DNA of 64,000 nt from an uncultured Lachnospiraceae bacterium (GTDB lineage: Bacteria; Bacillota; Clostridia; Lachnospirales; Lachnospiraceae), in NCBI GenBank assembly GCA_910587095.1, contig CAJUMJ010000052.1, positions 1 through 64,000 of the forward strand, in the 5' to 3' direction. The translations under genes were made by a program, and so were the position numbers. This document shows positions 50,427 to 59,900 of the stretch, one piece after another; positions within the stretch are counted from its first letter, which is position 1, and the number at the start of each line of letters is the position of its first letter. Under the pieces are notes generated by a model. The model saw nothing but the letters and a program-made list of their open reading frames with translations, searched no databases and was not told where the DNA came from.

Positions 50427-53400
50427 ATGAGGAAAAGTAAGCTTTATCGGAAGGGAGCGGCGTTTCTTGCGGCGGTGATGGTGTTGACATGTATGCCGCA
50501 AAGCGGACTGTATGTGTCTGCGGATGAGCCGGATATCCAGGCGGAGCTTTCGGGGGAGAGCGAAGAGGATGAGCAGCCGGAACTTCAGGAGGATACCTCG
50601 CAGGATGTACAGCCGGACGTTTGGGAGGATGCCGATACTTCTAAGGAGTCGGAATTCTCTGAAGTCAGTTCGCCGGATTCCGACTATGCGGCTCCGAAGG
50701 AGAGCGAGCCGGAGATCATCGAACCGGAGCCGGAGATTGTCTACGACGAGACACCTGCGGACGGTGCGGACGCACCGGCGGTGCGGGAGGATCCGCCTGC
50801 GCCCGCGCCGATTGTGCCGACCGGCATAAAACTGAACAAAGAGGAGATGACGCTCCAGAGAAATACGACCGAAAAGCTGACATGGACGATCGAGCCGGCG
50901 AATGCGGACACGGATAAGGACGTGACTTTCGCAAGCACCACGGAAACAGTAGCCACCGTCGATCAAAATGGTGTCGTTACTGCGCAGGCGGTGGGCGTGT
51001 CTACGATCACGGCTACGACAACGAACGGGAGATCGGCGAGCTGTACGGTCACAGTTACGGCCATTCCCGTGACCAAGGTGACGATAGAGAAGACCAGAGT
51101 GGAGATGCAGGAACCGGATCCCGCAACGAATACGGAGGAGACGGTAAATTTGGAAGTGAATGTACTTCCGAACGCGGCTCCCAATTGTGCAGATAATCTG
51201 GATGTGCTGGTGGAATCCAGCGCTCCGGAGATTGCGGAAGTGACAAATGTTGCGAAAAAGCAGGATGGTGTCTACGACGTGACGGTGACGGCGAAACGCG
51301 GGGGCGACTGCTATATCGTTGCGAGAGCCCAGGACGATCAGAGGATCACCGCGCGTTGTGACGTTTTTGTGGCATACAGAGAGCGGCCGCTGACAGGGCT
51401 TTCGTCCAAGCCTGGCACATATGAGGTGTATGAAGGCAACAGCATCAGTCTTGCGGGTTTTGTCGTATTTGAGCCCCTCAATACGACGGAAAAAGAGTTG
51501 ACTTGGGCAGTTAAGAGCGGCTCTGAGGATTATGTGACGGTAGATGCGAACGGAAGGGTGACGGCCAATACTCTGTCGGCCGGTGCGTCGGACACAGAGG
51601 CGTACGTGACTTTTACTTCGGTGGCGAAGCCTGCTATATCCGGCGAATTTGCCATAACCGTTAAGAAGAAACATGTGCCGGTAAGGTCGATCCGCGTGAT
51701 GCCTCTGAAATTGGCTCTGGAAGACGCGGGAAGCAACCAGACCGCGCGGGTAACCGTGCAGATCACTCCGGCCGGCAGTTCGGAACGGGTGGTTACGGCG
51801 GCCAGCGACGATACCGATGTCGCGGCGGTTTATGCCGGGAGCGCTTCGTCGCCTTCGAGTACGGCGACCGTGGATTCGTACGGAAGGGCGACATTTACCG
51901 TGGAGGGGAAAAAGCCCGGGGAATGCAAACTTACTTTCAGCGTGGGCAGCCTGGATCCGGCCGTGTGCGACGTGACCGTGACGGAGCATGTTTTTCCCGT
52001 GACGAATTTGAGATTACCTACTTCCCTCAAGGTAGAGGAGCTTACCGACGAGGAGCTGACGGCGGAGATCGAGCCGGTTACGGCTGAAAATAAGAACATA
52101 GACTGGACGGTCAGCGATCCGGAAATAGTATCCATCGTGGACGGGAGCGGAAATCCGGTGGAGCGGACGACCGCGACTGTGACACAGGATGCACAGGGGA
52201 ATGATCATTTGCAATCCACCGTGAAAATAAAGGGTCTTATGATAGGATCCTGTACGGTAACGGCTACGGCGTCAGGCGGAGTGAAGAAGCAGTGCAGAGT
52301 GACTGTGGAGTCGGCGGCCGTTCCGGCTGAGGGGCTTGTGATCAAATCCGACGGCGGTGAGGAGATACAGGAGATTACCTTGAAGCCGGGAAAGACCTAC
52401 AAGCTTATTCCTGATGTCACTCCGAATAACGCTTCCAATAAGAAAGTGCGATGGTCTTCGAGCAGTCCGACGGTGATTTCCTTAGAGACGGGCGCGGATT
52501 ATAGCTGCACCGTGACGGCGAACCGGATTGGAAGTTCTACTATAACGGCGCAGGCGAGCGGTGAGTCTAAGGATTGTACAAAGACTGTGACGGTGAACGT
52601 GATAGAGCCCCATCTTGAGGTGGAATATCCGGAGAATTGGAGTTTTGTCCCGGAGGATCGGCCTGTCACGTCGGATAAGCTGAAGGAGCAGTTGGAGGTA
52701 TGGTTTTATCCCGTTGAAGATCCCGATCCCGAACGGGATCAAACGAAACTGCAGGCGGACGATTATAAGCTGACTATCATCGGCGAGGACGGAAAGACAG
52801 AGCTCGAAGATATCGAGACGGAGATGGAGAAACCAGGTGACAGGATTCTGGTCGTATCCTATGATTATGACGGAGTGAAATATAAGCGGAATGTCCCGGT
52901 GAAGATGAAGGAGTTTTCCCGGGCGAATCTCGTGAGAGTCATCCCTCTTAGCGGGGAGGATTCGGTGATTTGGAATGTGGAGAACGCGACGCCGGCGGCA
53001 AGTCTTCCGCTCCCTAAGACGGCGGAAATCGTCGTGAAGGGAGAAAAAACAGAGACAGAGGTCAGAGTGGACGCCGCGATTGTATGGAATGTGGCAGGAA
53101 GCGGTTACAATCCCGCAAATGCGCAGGCGCAGAGCTTTACCGTGTACGGGGAGGTACAGCTTCCGGAGTATGTGACAAATACGGATAGTGTATCTTTGAA
53201 CGTGGAGACTGAAGTACATGTGCGCGAGGCCGAGACTGCCGGTAAGGCAGTGGATATGCCGAAGTTTTCTGTAGTGGGAGGCGGCAGGGTAGGAAATAAA
53301 ACTACGGTGACGTTGCCCTACGGCTCCAGGATCGCTGTCGAGTGCGACACGGAGGGAGCGGAAATTTATTATATGCTGGATCGCAGGCCGGATCCGGAAA

Positions 53401-55385
53401 GAGGCGTGCCAAAGGACGATGATCACCGCTATACGAGTCCGATCGAGGTTACTTCGAAAACGACTACCATCTATGCGGTGGCATCTATGAGCGGATACAA
53501 GGACAGCGAGTGCAGCGAGTGTACCATAAAGCTGATTCCGGGCGAGGTTGTGGAGCCTGATGATCCGAACGATCCCGACATTCCGATTCCTGACGATGTG
53601 ACCGATGAGGACAGGGAGCAGATCGGAGGAGAAATTCCGGACGGTTTGTGGGCAGCCGTTCAGACGGAAGCGGATGAGAAGGAAGGATTCGCATACACGG
53701 GTAAGGCGATCAAGCCGGAGGTTCATGTCTACGACTACACGAGACGGCTCACCGAGAAGAAGGATTATACCGTCTCCTACAAAAACAACGTAAACGCCGG
53801 AAGCGCCAAAGGTTCCGCAAAGCCGCCGACCATAGTGGTGACAGGTAAAGGGAACTATTCAGGCAAGGCCGAAGTTTACTTTACCATCAAACCGCAGAGC
53901 ATTGAGGATGACGCTGTGCTGATGGATGAGTATGTGGCGGTGGCCTATACCGGGAAAGAAAAGAAGCCTGCCCCGACTTTGTCCTGGAACGGGAAGAAAC
54001 TTTCGAAAAACAGAGATTACATTTATCCGGAAGTGAGCTATGTGCGGGTCGGCGTCTATGAGGTCAAAGTGACCGGCACAGGGAACTATACCGGCGAAAG
54101 GAAGCTAAACTATGAAATATTCAAGGGCGGCGTTGCGGTTTCGGATCTCAAGGTGACGAAGGTCGCGAACCAGAAATATACCGGGTCGATCATAAAACCT
54201 CCTGTTACGGTGACATATAAGGATACGGTTCTCGTGGAGGGAACCGAGAAGGGTTCATCCGGAAATTATTGGGTCAAGTACGAGAACTGCACGGGGCCCG
54301 GCGACGCCTCGATTGTCATTGTAGGTAAGAAAAATTATAAGGGATCCAAGAGAATCAACTTCAAAATACTTCCGACAGCGAAGATCAGCCAGGCGGGAAT
54401 CACACTGAATGTCCCGGCAGGGGGAACTCCTTACACGGGGGAGGAGATCAGGCCGGAGTGCACGGTGAATTATGCCGGTACGCCGCTCAAGAAGGATATT
54501 GATTACAAAATTAAGTACCAAAATAATATAAAGGCGGGGACGGCTACCGTTTCCCTTACCGGGATAGGGGCATTCACTGGGACGGCGAAGAAGACCTTCA
54601 AGATTCTTCCGAATAACATCTCGCAGCTTACGGCGCAGATGGAGAAGAGTTACCCATATGCGAAGGGCGGCAGTAAGCCAAAGCCGGTTCTTATCTATGG
54701 CGGGAGGATACTGCAGGAAGGTACGGATTATACGCTTGTATACAAAAATAACAATAAGATCGGGCCCTCGGCGTCCGTGACCGTCAAGGGAAAAGGAAAC
54801 TATACGGGACAGATCAGCTTTGGATTTGAGGTCACCATGCAGGATATCGCGAATCTGAAAGTGGTGGCGACAGACAAAGCCTACCAGCAAAAGGCGAATA
54901 TTTACAAGACAAAGGTACAGGTTGTCGACTTGAACGGAAAAACGTTGTCCGCAGGTTCGGATTATGCCAGGGATATGGTTTATACCTACGCGAGCGGAGC
55001 GAAGGAAGGGGAGCCGATACTTGCCACGGATATTTTGCCGGTCGGAACCTTGATCCGCGTGCAGGTTCGGGTGACGAATCCGAAAAACTATCAGGGGACG
55101 GCTTATGGAACTTACCGGATTGTGCAGGCGGATATCGCCCGGGCAAAGGTGAGCGTGGAACCCCAGCAGTATACGGGCAAAAAGGTGAGGCCGAAGCAGA
55201 GCCAGATGCAGGTTGTCTTAAATGGTGTGATGCTCAGAAAAGAAGATTACGAGATCGTAGGTTATGAAAATAACATCAATCAGGGCAGCGGCAAAGTAAC
55301 CATCAGGGGCAAGGGCAGCTATGGAGGCACGAAGACGGTGAATTTCAAAATCGGAAAGAAAGGTCTGTTTGGCCTGATCTTCTAA
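50427..55385 (+). CDS. giant secreted protein with BIG_2, chitobiase-like and MBG modules
   Basis: Protein of 1652 residues with a signal peptide (1-33, ending YVSADE). An acidic linker (35-125) precedes five or more bacterial Ig-like (BIG_2) domains with the ITATT..G...CTVTV pattern. A C-terminal chitobiase/hexosaminidase-type beta domain lies near residues 960-1035 (GAEIYYMLD, TTTIYAVASMSGYKDS). Several MBG-like modules (YTGKAIKPEVHVYD, GNYSGKAEVYFTI) end the protein at GKKGLFGLIF. No LPXTG-like signal is seen. Probably an extended stalk with binding modules; partner unknown. Confidence 0.82.
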   Translation: MRKSKLYRKGAAFLAAVMVLTCMPQSGLYVSADEPDIQAELSGESEEDEQPELQEDTSQDVQPDVWEDADTSKESEFSEVSSPDSDYAAPKESEPEIIEPEPEIVYDETPADGADAPAVREDPPAPAPIVPTGIKLNKEEMTLQRNTTEKLTWTIEPANADTDKDVTFASTTETVATVDQNGVVTAQAVGVSTITATTTNGRSASCTVTVTAIPVTKVTIEKTRVEMQEPDPATNTEETVNLEVNVLPNAAPNCADNLDVLVESSAPEIAEVTNVAKKQDGVYDVTVTAKRGGDCYIVARAQDDQRITARCDVFVAYRERPLTGLSSKPGTYEVYEGNSISLAGFVVFEPLNTTEKELTWAVKSGSEDYVTVDANGRVTANTLSAGASDTEAYVTFTSVAKPAISGEFAITVKKKHVPVRSIRVMPLKLALEDAGSNQTARVTVQITPAGSSERVVTAASDDTDVAAVYAGSASSPSSTATVDSYGRATFTVEGKKPGECKLTFSVGSLDPAVCDVTVTEHVFPVTNLRLPTSLKVEELTDEELTAEIEPVTAENKNIDWTVSDPEIVSIVDGSGNPVERTTATVTQDAQGNDHLQSTVKIKGLMIGSCTVTATASGGVKKQCRVTVESAAVPAEGLVIKSDGGEEIQEITLKPGKTYKLIPDVTPNNASNKKVRWSSSSPTVISLETGADYSCTVTANRIGSSTITAQASGESKDCTKTVTVNVIEPHLEVEYPENWSFVPEDRPVTSDKLKEQLEVWFYPVEDPDPERDQTKLQADDYKLTIIGEDGKTELEDIETEMEKPGDRILVVSYDYDGVKYKRNVPVKMKEFSRANLVRVIPLSGEDSVIWNVENATPAASLPLPKTAEIVVKGEKTETEVRVDAAIVWNVAGSGYNPANAQAQSFTVYGEVQLPEYVTNTDSVSLNVETEVHVREAETAGKAVDMPKFSVVGGGRVGNKTTVTLPYGSRIAVECDTEGAEIYYMLDRRPDPERGVPKDDDHRYTSPIEVTSKTTTIYAVASMSGYKDSECSECTIKLIPGEVVEPDDPNDPDIPIPDDVTDEDREQIGGEIPDGLWAAVQTEADEKEGFAYTGKAIKPEVHVYDYTRRLTEKKDYTVSYKNNVNAGSAKGSAKPPTIVVTGKGNYSGKAEVYFTIKPQSIEDDAVLMDEYVAVAYTGKEKKPAPTLSWNGKKLSKNRDYIYPEVSYVRVGVYEVKVTGTGNYTGERKLNYEIFKGGVAVSDLKVTKVANQKYTGSIIKPPVTVTYKDTVLVEGTEKGSSGNYWVKYENCTGPGDASIVIVGKKNYKGSKRINFKILPTAKISQAGITLNVPAGGTPYTGEEIRPECTVNYAGTPLKKDIDYKIKYQNNIKAGTATVSLTGIGAFTGTAKKTFKILPNNISQLTAQMEKSYPYAKGGSKPKPVLIYGGRILQEGTDYTLVYKNNNKIGPSASVTVKGKGNYTGQISFGFEVTMQDIANLKVVATDKAYQQKANIYKTKVQVVDLNGKTLSAGSDYARDMVYTYASGAKEGEPILATDILPVGTLIRVQVRVTNPKNYQGTAYGTYRIVQADIARAKVSVEPQQYTGKKVRPKQSQMQVVLNGVMLRKEDYEIVGYENNINQGSGKVTIRGKGSYGGTKTVNFKIGKKGLFGLIF

Positions 55386-55595
55386 AGAGCCGGAAGGCAG
55401 CCTGAAAGTAACAGTTCAGCCGAAGGCTGAACTGTTACGCCTGAAAAGCGTTTGCTATGAAAAAACTTGCATAATCTTTAAAAAAGAGTAAAATAAAAAT
55501 ATATGCGCGTGCCCGCAGGAGAAATTTGCGGGCCGCGCAGCAGGCAGGATGGGCGACTAACTTGCTTGAATTTCAGATAAAGGAGCGGTTCCCAT
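55386..55595 (+). other. intergenic region with hairpin and promoter before sortase gene
   Basis: A very stable hairpin GTAACAGTTCAGCC-GAA-GGCTGAACTGTTAC (about 55406-55436) has no adjacent T-tract. TTGCAT (55467-55472) and TAAAAT (55489-55494), 16 bases apart, form a likely promoter for the sortase gene. Nothing else recognised. Confidence 0.55.
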
Positions 55596-56804
55596 ATGGC
55601 CGGATTTGAGGCGGCGGGAAGGAGATTCAGGACGGAGGCCGAGTACAAGGCGGCGAAACGGGACCTGAAGCTTATAGAGGAAATCAAGTCAAAAGTACAT
55701 ATGGACCAGCCGGGAGAGGTCATAACTCTTAGCGAGGCGCTGGCGAAGGGGCAGTTCCGCTTTGAGAGTGTGATCGGAAACGAGTTTGACGACAAGGTCT
55801 ACGAGCTGGCGGAACAGTATAAAAGCCAGGGATACACAAAGAACAGCAGACTTCCCGAGGGAAGAAAAGCCCGCAAAAAGGCACAGGAAAAAAAAGCCAA
55901 ATCCGCAGGGAAAAAAAGCCGCACCGGGAAAAAATCTTCCGGGCAGGTATCGCTTGAGGACTACGATGCCGATATGCAGAAGGTGATTCTCGAAGAGATA
56001 AAGAAGAGGGAAAAGCGTCGTAAGCTGTTGGTGATTTTATGTGCGCTTATCGCGGTGGGATGTTTTGGTTATTTTGGAGCGTATTCCTATTTCGCGGGGC
56101 GGACGCAGACGGATTATGAGACTTTGGCCATGCTGAAAGGGAGCGACAGTCTGGCCGGAGGGAGCTGGCAGACGTCTCTTGTAAAGATTAATTATACCAA
56201 AGAGGAGGACGTGGAGCTTGCGGTGCTCCCGGAGTACGAAACTCTTTATAATAAAAACAAAAAGCTTATCGGATGGCTGAAAATTGACGATACAAATATA
56301 GATTATCCTGTAATGCAGACAGGCAACAACGAGTATTATCTCGATCACAATTTCAATCAGGAGTACGATAAAAACGGCAGTCTTTTTATGGACGCGGCAT
56401 GTGATGTGGTGCATAGAAACACGAACCTGATTATATATGGGCACCATATGAGGTCCGGCAAAATGTTCGGCAGCCTCAATAACTACAGCAAGAAGGAATA
56501 CTATGAGAAGCATTCCACAATCCGTTTTGATACGATCTACGAGAGAGGGCTGTATGAGGTGATGTACGTGTTCCGCTCCCGGATCTATAATGAGGATGAA
56601 GTGGTATTTAAGTATTACCAGTTTTTTGATGCGGCATCGGAGAAGGAGTTTGAGTCCAACATGCAGGAGATGGCGGCGCTATCACTGTATGATACCGGTG
56701 TGACAGCTTCTTTCGGGGATGAGCTTTTGACACTCTCCACCTGCGACAGCTCGGAGCAGGACGGACGTTTTGTGGTGGTGGCGAAGCGGATTAAGGCCGA
56801 GTAG
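55596..56804 (+). CDS. srtB: class B sortase
   Basis: Transpeptidase of 402 residues. A ~145-residue cytosolic extension, rich in Lys (KARKKAQEKKAKS), precedes a membrane helix (about 147-170), then a class B sortase domain. Catalytic His in IYGHHM (near 283), Cys in TLSTCDSS (near 382) and Arg in GRFVVVAKR are all present. It attaches proteins bearing a sorting signal to the wall. Its substrate could be the neighbouring LRR protein, which ends in a PKTGD signal. Own promoter upstream; LRR gene 97 bases downstream. Confidence 0.92.
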   Translation: MAGFEAAGRRFRTEAEYKAAKRDLKLIEEIKSKVHMDQPGEVITLSEALAKGQFRFESVIGNEFDDKVYELAEQYKSQGYTKNSRLPEGRKARKKAQEKKAKSAGKKSRTGKKSSGQVSLEDYDADMQKVILEEIKKREKRRKLLVILCALIAVGCFGYFGAYSYFAGRTQTDYETLAMLKGSDSLAGGSWQTSLVKINYTKEEDVELAVLPEYETLYNKNKKLIGWLKIDDTNIDYPVMQTGNNEYYLDHNFNQEYDKNGSLFMDAACDVVHRNTNLIIYGHHMRSGKMFGSLNNYSKKEYYEKHSTIRFDTIYERGLYEVMYVFRSRIYNEDEVVFKYYQFFDAASEKEFESNMQEMAALSLYDTGVTASFGDELLTLSTCDSSEQDGRFVVVAKRIKAE

Positions 56805-56901
56805 TATGGAAAATAATTTAGCTTTTATTTGATATAGAGCGACTGCCGGTTTATGGGGAGCCAGCAGACAAAAAAGTGTAAGGGAATGAGGAGAAAGTAC
56901 C

Positions 56902-59900
56902 ATGGCGAAGAAGACAGCAGCGAAAAAGCCCAAGAGGAGGCTCAAGAGAGCCGTCAGACGAAGTTTTGCGGCGGTTTTGATGATCACGGCCATCGTGGTG
57001 GCGGCCATTCCGGTGCCGGAAAACCTGGCGGAGGATGGCGGGACTGACCCGGGAACAGATGTTTCCAGGGCGATTGAGTATGTTCCTTTGGAGGAAAGTC
57101 TGGCGTTTGAGGATAACCCTGGCGGGGAGCATAGTATTACCCATAACCCTGGCGACGACAATTGCTCGGATATCAATTTGAACATGCAGGGTGGCGGACT
57201 GCCGTCTACACTGTCAACGGCGATTAAGCAGGGAGAGCTGTACGCGACGGTCCGTTCTAATATGAGAGAGGGCGCGCTGTACCTTGAGTGGGAGTTTCTC
57301 TATCACCATGAAAAGGGAAAAAGAGCGGTGCTCTGCAAATATAACAATGAGAAAAACAGGGAGCGGGTTGTCGTAAACGAGTTGCTACGCACGGACTATC
57401 AGACCGTGTCGCAGGAACAGTTCAATGCTTATTTCAGCAGCGATCCGAGAAACTATACGGATGCCAGCAATCCGATGGACAATCTGAAAGTGACTAACGG
57501 CGTCTATCCTGCTACATATCCTTCGAATCCGATTGTATACGGTCCTGACAACACGACTTTAAAAGCCGGGGAAGAAAAGTTCCTGGAGAAATATTTTCCT
57601 GATGAGTACAGTGAGAAAAAGAAGCAGGTTGATGACTGGCTCAACCGGGTGACGGACGAAAAACCGGCCGATTTGCGGGTTACGCCAAAGGACGATCTGG
57701 ACGACGAACAGAAGATGGAGTTTTATTGTGAGCACAACCGCGTACTGAAAGGGTTGGATGCCGATTTTACTTTGGTGGCGGCTCACGATAAGAGACTGGA
57801 TACAAACGGAATCGAAATGAACGGCGTGACCGTATATGTAGCCCAGAGCGATAAGAAGGACGCGGAGCTCGGCGGCGGTTCAGTGGGCGTCGGTGATGAC
57901 GTGGAGTATATTACGGACGAGAACGGCTGTCTGGCGAAGAAGAATCCGGATGCGATACTCGGTGCAATCGGCGAGCGTGCTTTTGCTAATGTGACAAATG
58001 TGGGAGAGATTGTTATTCCCAAAGATATCCGGGTAATCGGCGATTATGCTTTCGAGGGAGCAGGCATGTCGGGCGTGGAGCTTTATAACAGCGCTCCGAT
58101 CGGCAACGGAGCTTTCCGCGGTTGTACACAGCTTAGCAAAGTCACGTTTGGGGAGGCGTCCGGTATTGAGACGATAGGCGCGGAGGCTTTCCGCGGCTGT
58201 TCCAGCTTGAGCAGCATTAAGTTTCCGTGGTCATTAAAAACAGTGGGATATGGCGCTTTTTCAAACTGTCCTTCTCTGGCGGAAGTTGATTTCACGCTGG
58301 TCAACGGTGCGGACGGTTGCGCGCTGAAGGACTTTGCTTTCTACAATGACAAGGCGCTGACGGACAGCGGATTAAAGTTTGAAAATTCAAGCGTTTCGGC
58401 TCTCGGAAAGGGCTGCTTTGCGCTTGAGACGATGGATACCACCGCCTCTATGATCAAATTCAAATTTCCTGCGAAAATCACCGGCAAAAACGGGAACGGG
58501 CTTGGCGGCTATGTGCTGGCTAACCGTGTCGGACTTACGGAAGTGACCATGCCCGACAATTATCAGGGCGAGATACCGCATACTACCTTTTATAACTGCG
58601 CTAACTTGCACAACGTCATATTCCCGGACACTTGCGGCGGTGCAGGCTTTAAGGAGGATCTCTTTGCACATGTGACGGACGAGGGATTTTTCGTGCGCGG
58701 GCCTGAAAATTATAATGGCCAGCCGGCGCAGCCGAGACAAAGTACCTGGAGCGCTAAGACGAGGGTCAGCGGGGAGACGGGTGTGCCCTATGTATATAAG
58801 GACAGTCAGGGTAACGACTGTTATGAAGTGGCAATGAGAAGCGGGGAAAGCGTTTACCGCTATGAGATTGATTCTGACGGGACATTGAAATCCTGTGTGC
58901 TTATTTCGGGGACGGGAGCGGTTGACATCATTATTCCCGAGAGAGTCGGGACCATCGATGTGAAGAGTATCGGCGAGGGATGTTTCTCCGACGAGACACT
59001 GCGCAAAAAGATACGCAGCATTACCATCAAAGACAAATCGATCAGCAAGATCGACAAGGAGGCTTTTGCGGGCTTACCTGCCCTTGAAAAGGTGCGTATC
59101 GGAGATTCCGTCAACGAGATCGGCGAGCGTGCTTTTGCGGACTGTCCGAAGCTGTATAACGTATATTTCAACACGCCGGCTGCCGGATACGGCAGCGAGG
59201 CGTTCAAGATGGCGGAGACCGCGTTCCAGACCGGAGGGAGGAAGCTGACTTTCCACGGTGATATCGTGAAAGGCTACGCTCCTTTCGAGTACGCCATGGA
59301 TGTAAACCATGTGCTGAAGGATCCGGACGACAAAAATCTGCCGGATGTGAACGTGTGCTATATGAGTCGGTGGGATAGCGAGAACGGTACCCATTTGACC
59401 GTGATGGTGGACAGAAGCAGTCCCGAAGATGTGGTTTTGATCGATTACCCGAGGCTCCCCGATCTTTCCAAAAATGCGGTTTTGCTTGATGAGGAGCTGA
59501 AGGATTACTGCGAGGATATGGAGCAGTACTACTACAATAAAGTCTACGACGATGACGGTTATATGGTGACGAGCAGGAGTAAGACCGTCGGGCAGCTTCG
59601 GGGCGAATACGCTGTTTTGCTATACGCTGCGATGAGAGGAGAGGCTGTCGCTACACTAAACGGGCAGCCAGTTACAATAACAGATGCTCTTTTTGAGGAA
59701 AGATACGGCCCGTGGATCAATGAGAGATATTGCGAGAAGGATGAGGAAGGGCATTATAACTTTGTAAACTGGCTGCCGGACGAGGAATCCGGCAAAGCAG
59801 CCGGTCTTGTGGAGGAGCAGGGCGGATTATACGATCTGTTGTTTGAGCCGCTGACGGTGCAGGCAGCGGGTGTCAATGCAGCCAAATGGCTCAAGCCCTA

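Noticed and set aside
50373..51989. Long minus-strand open frame of over 500 codons
   Set aside because: It lies wholly opposite the BIG_2 surface gene, has an Arg/His-rich composition typical of antisense frames at this GC, and shows no domain or ribosome site.
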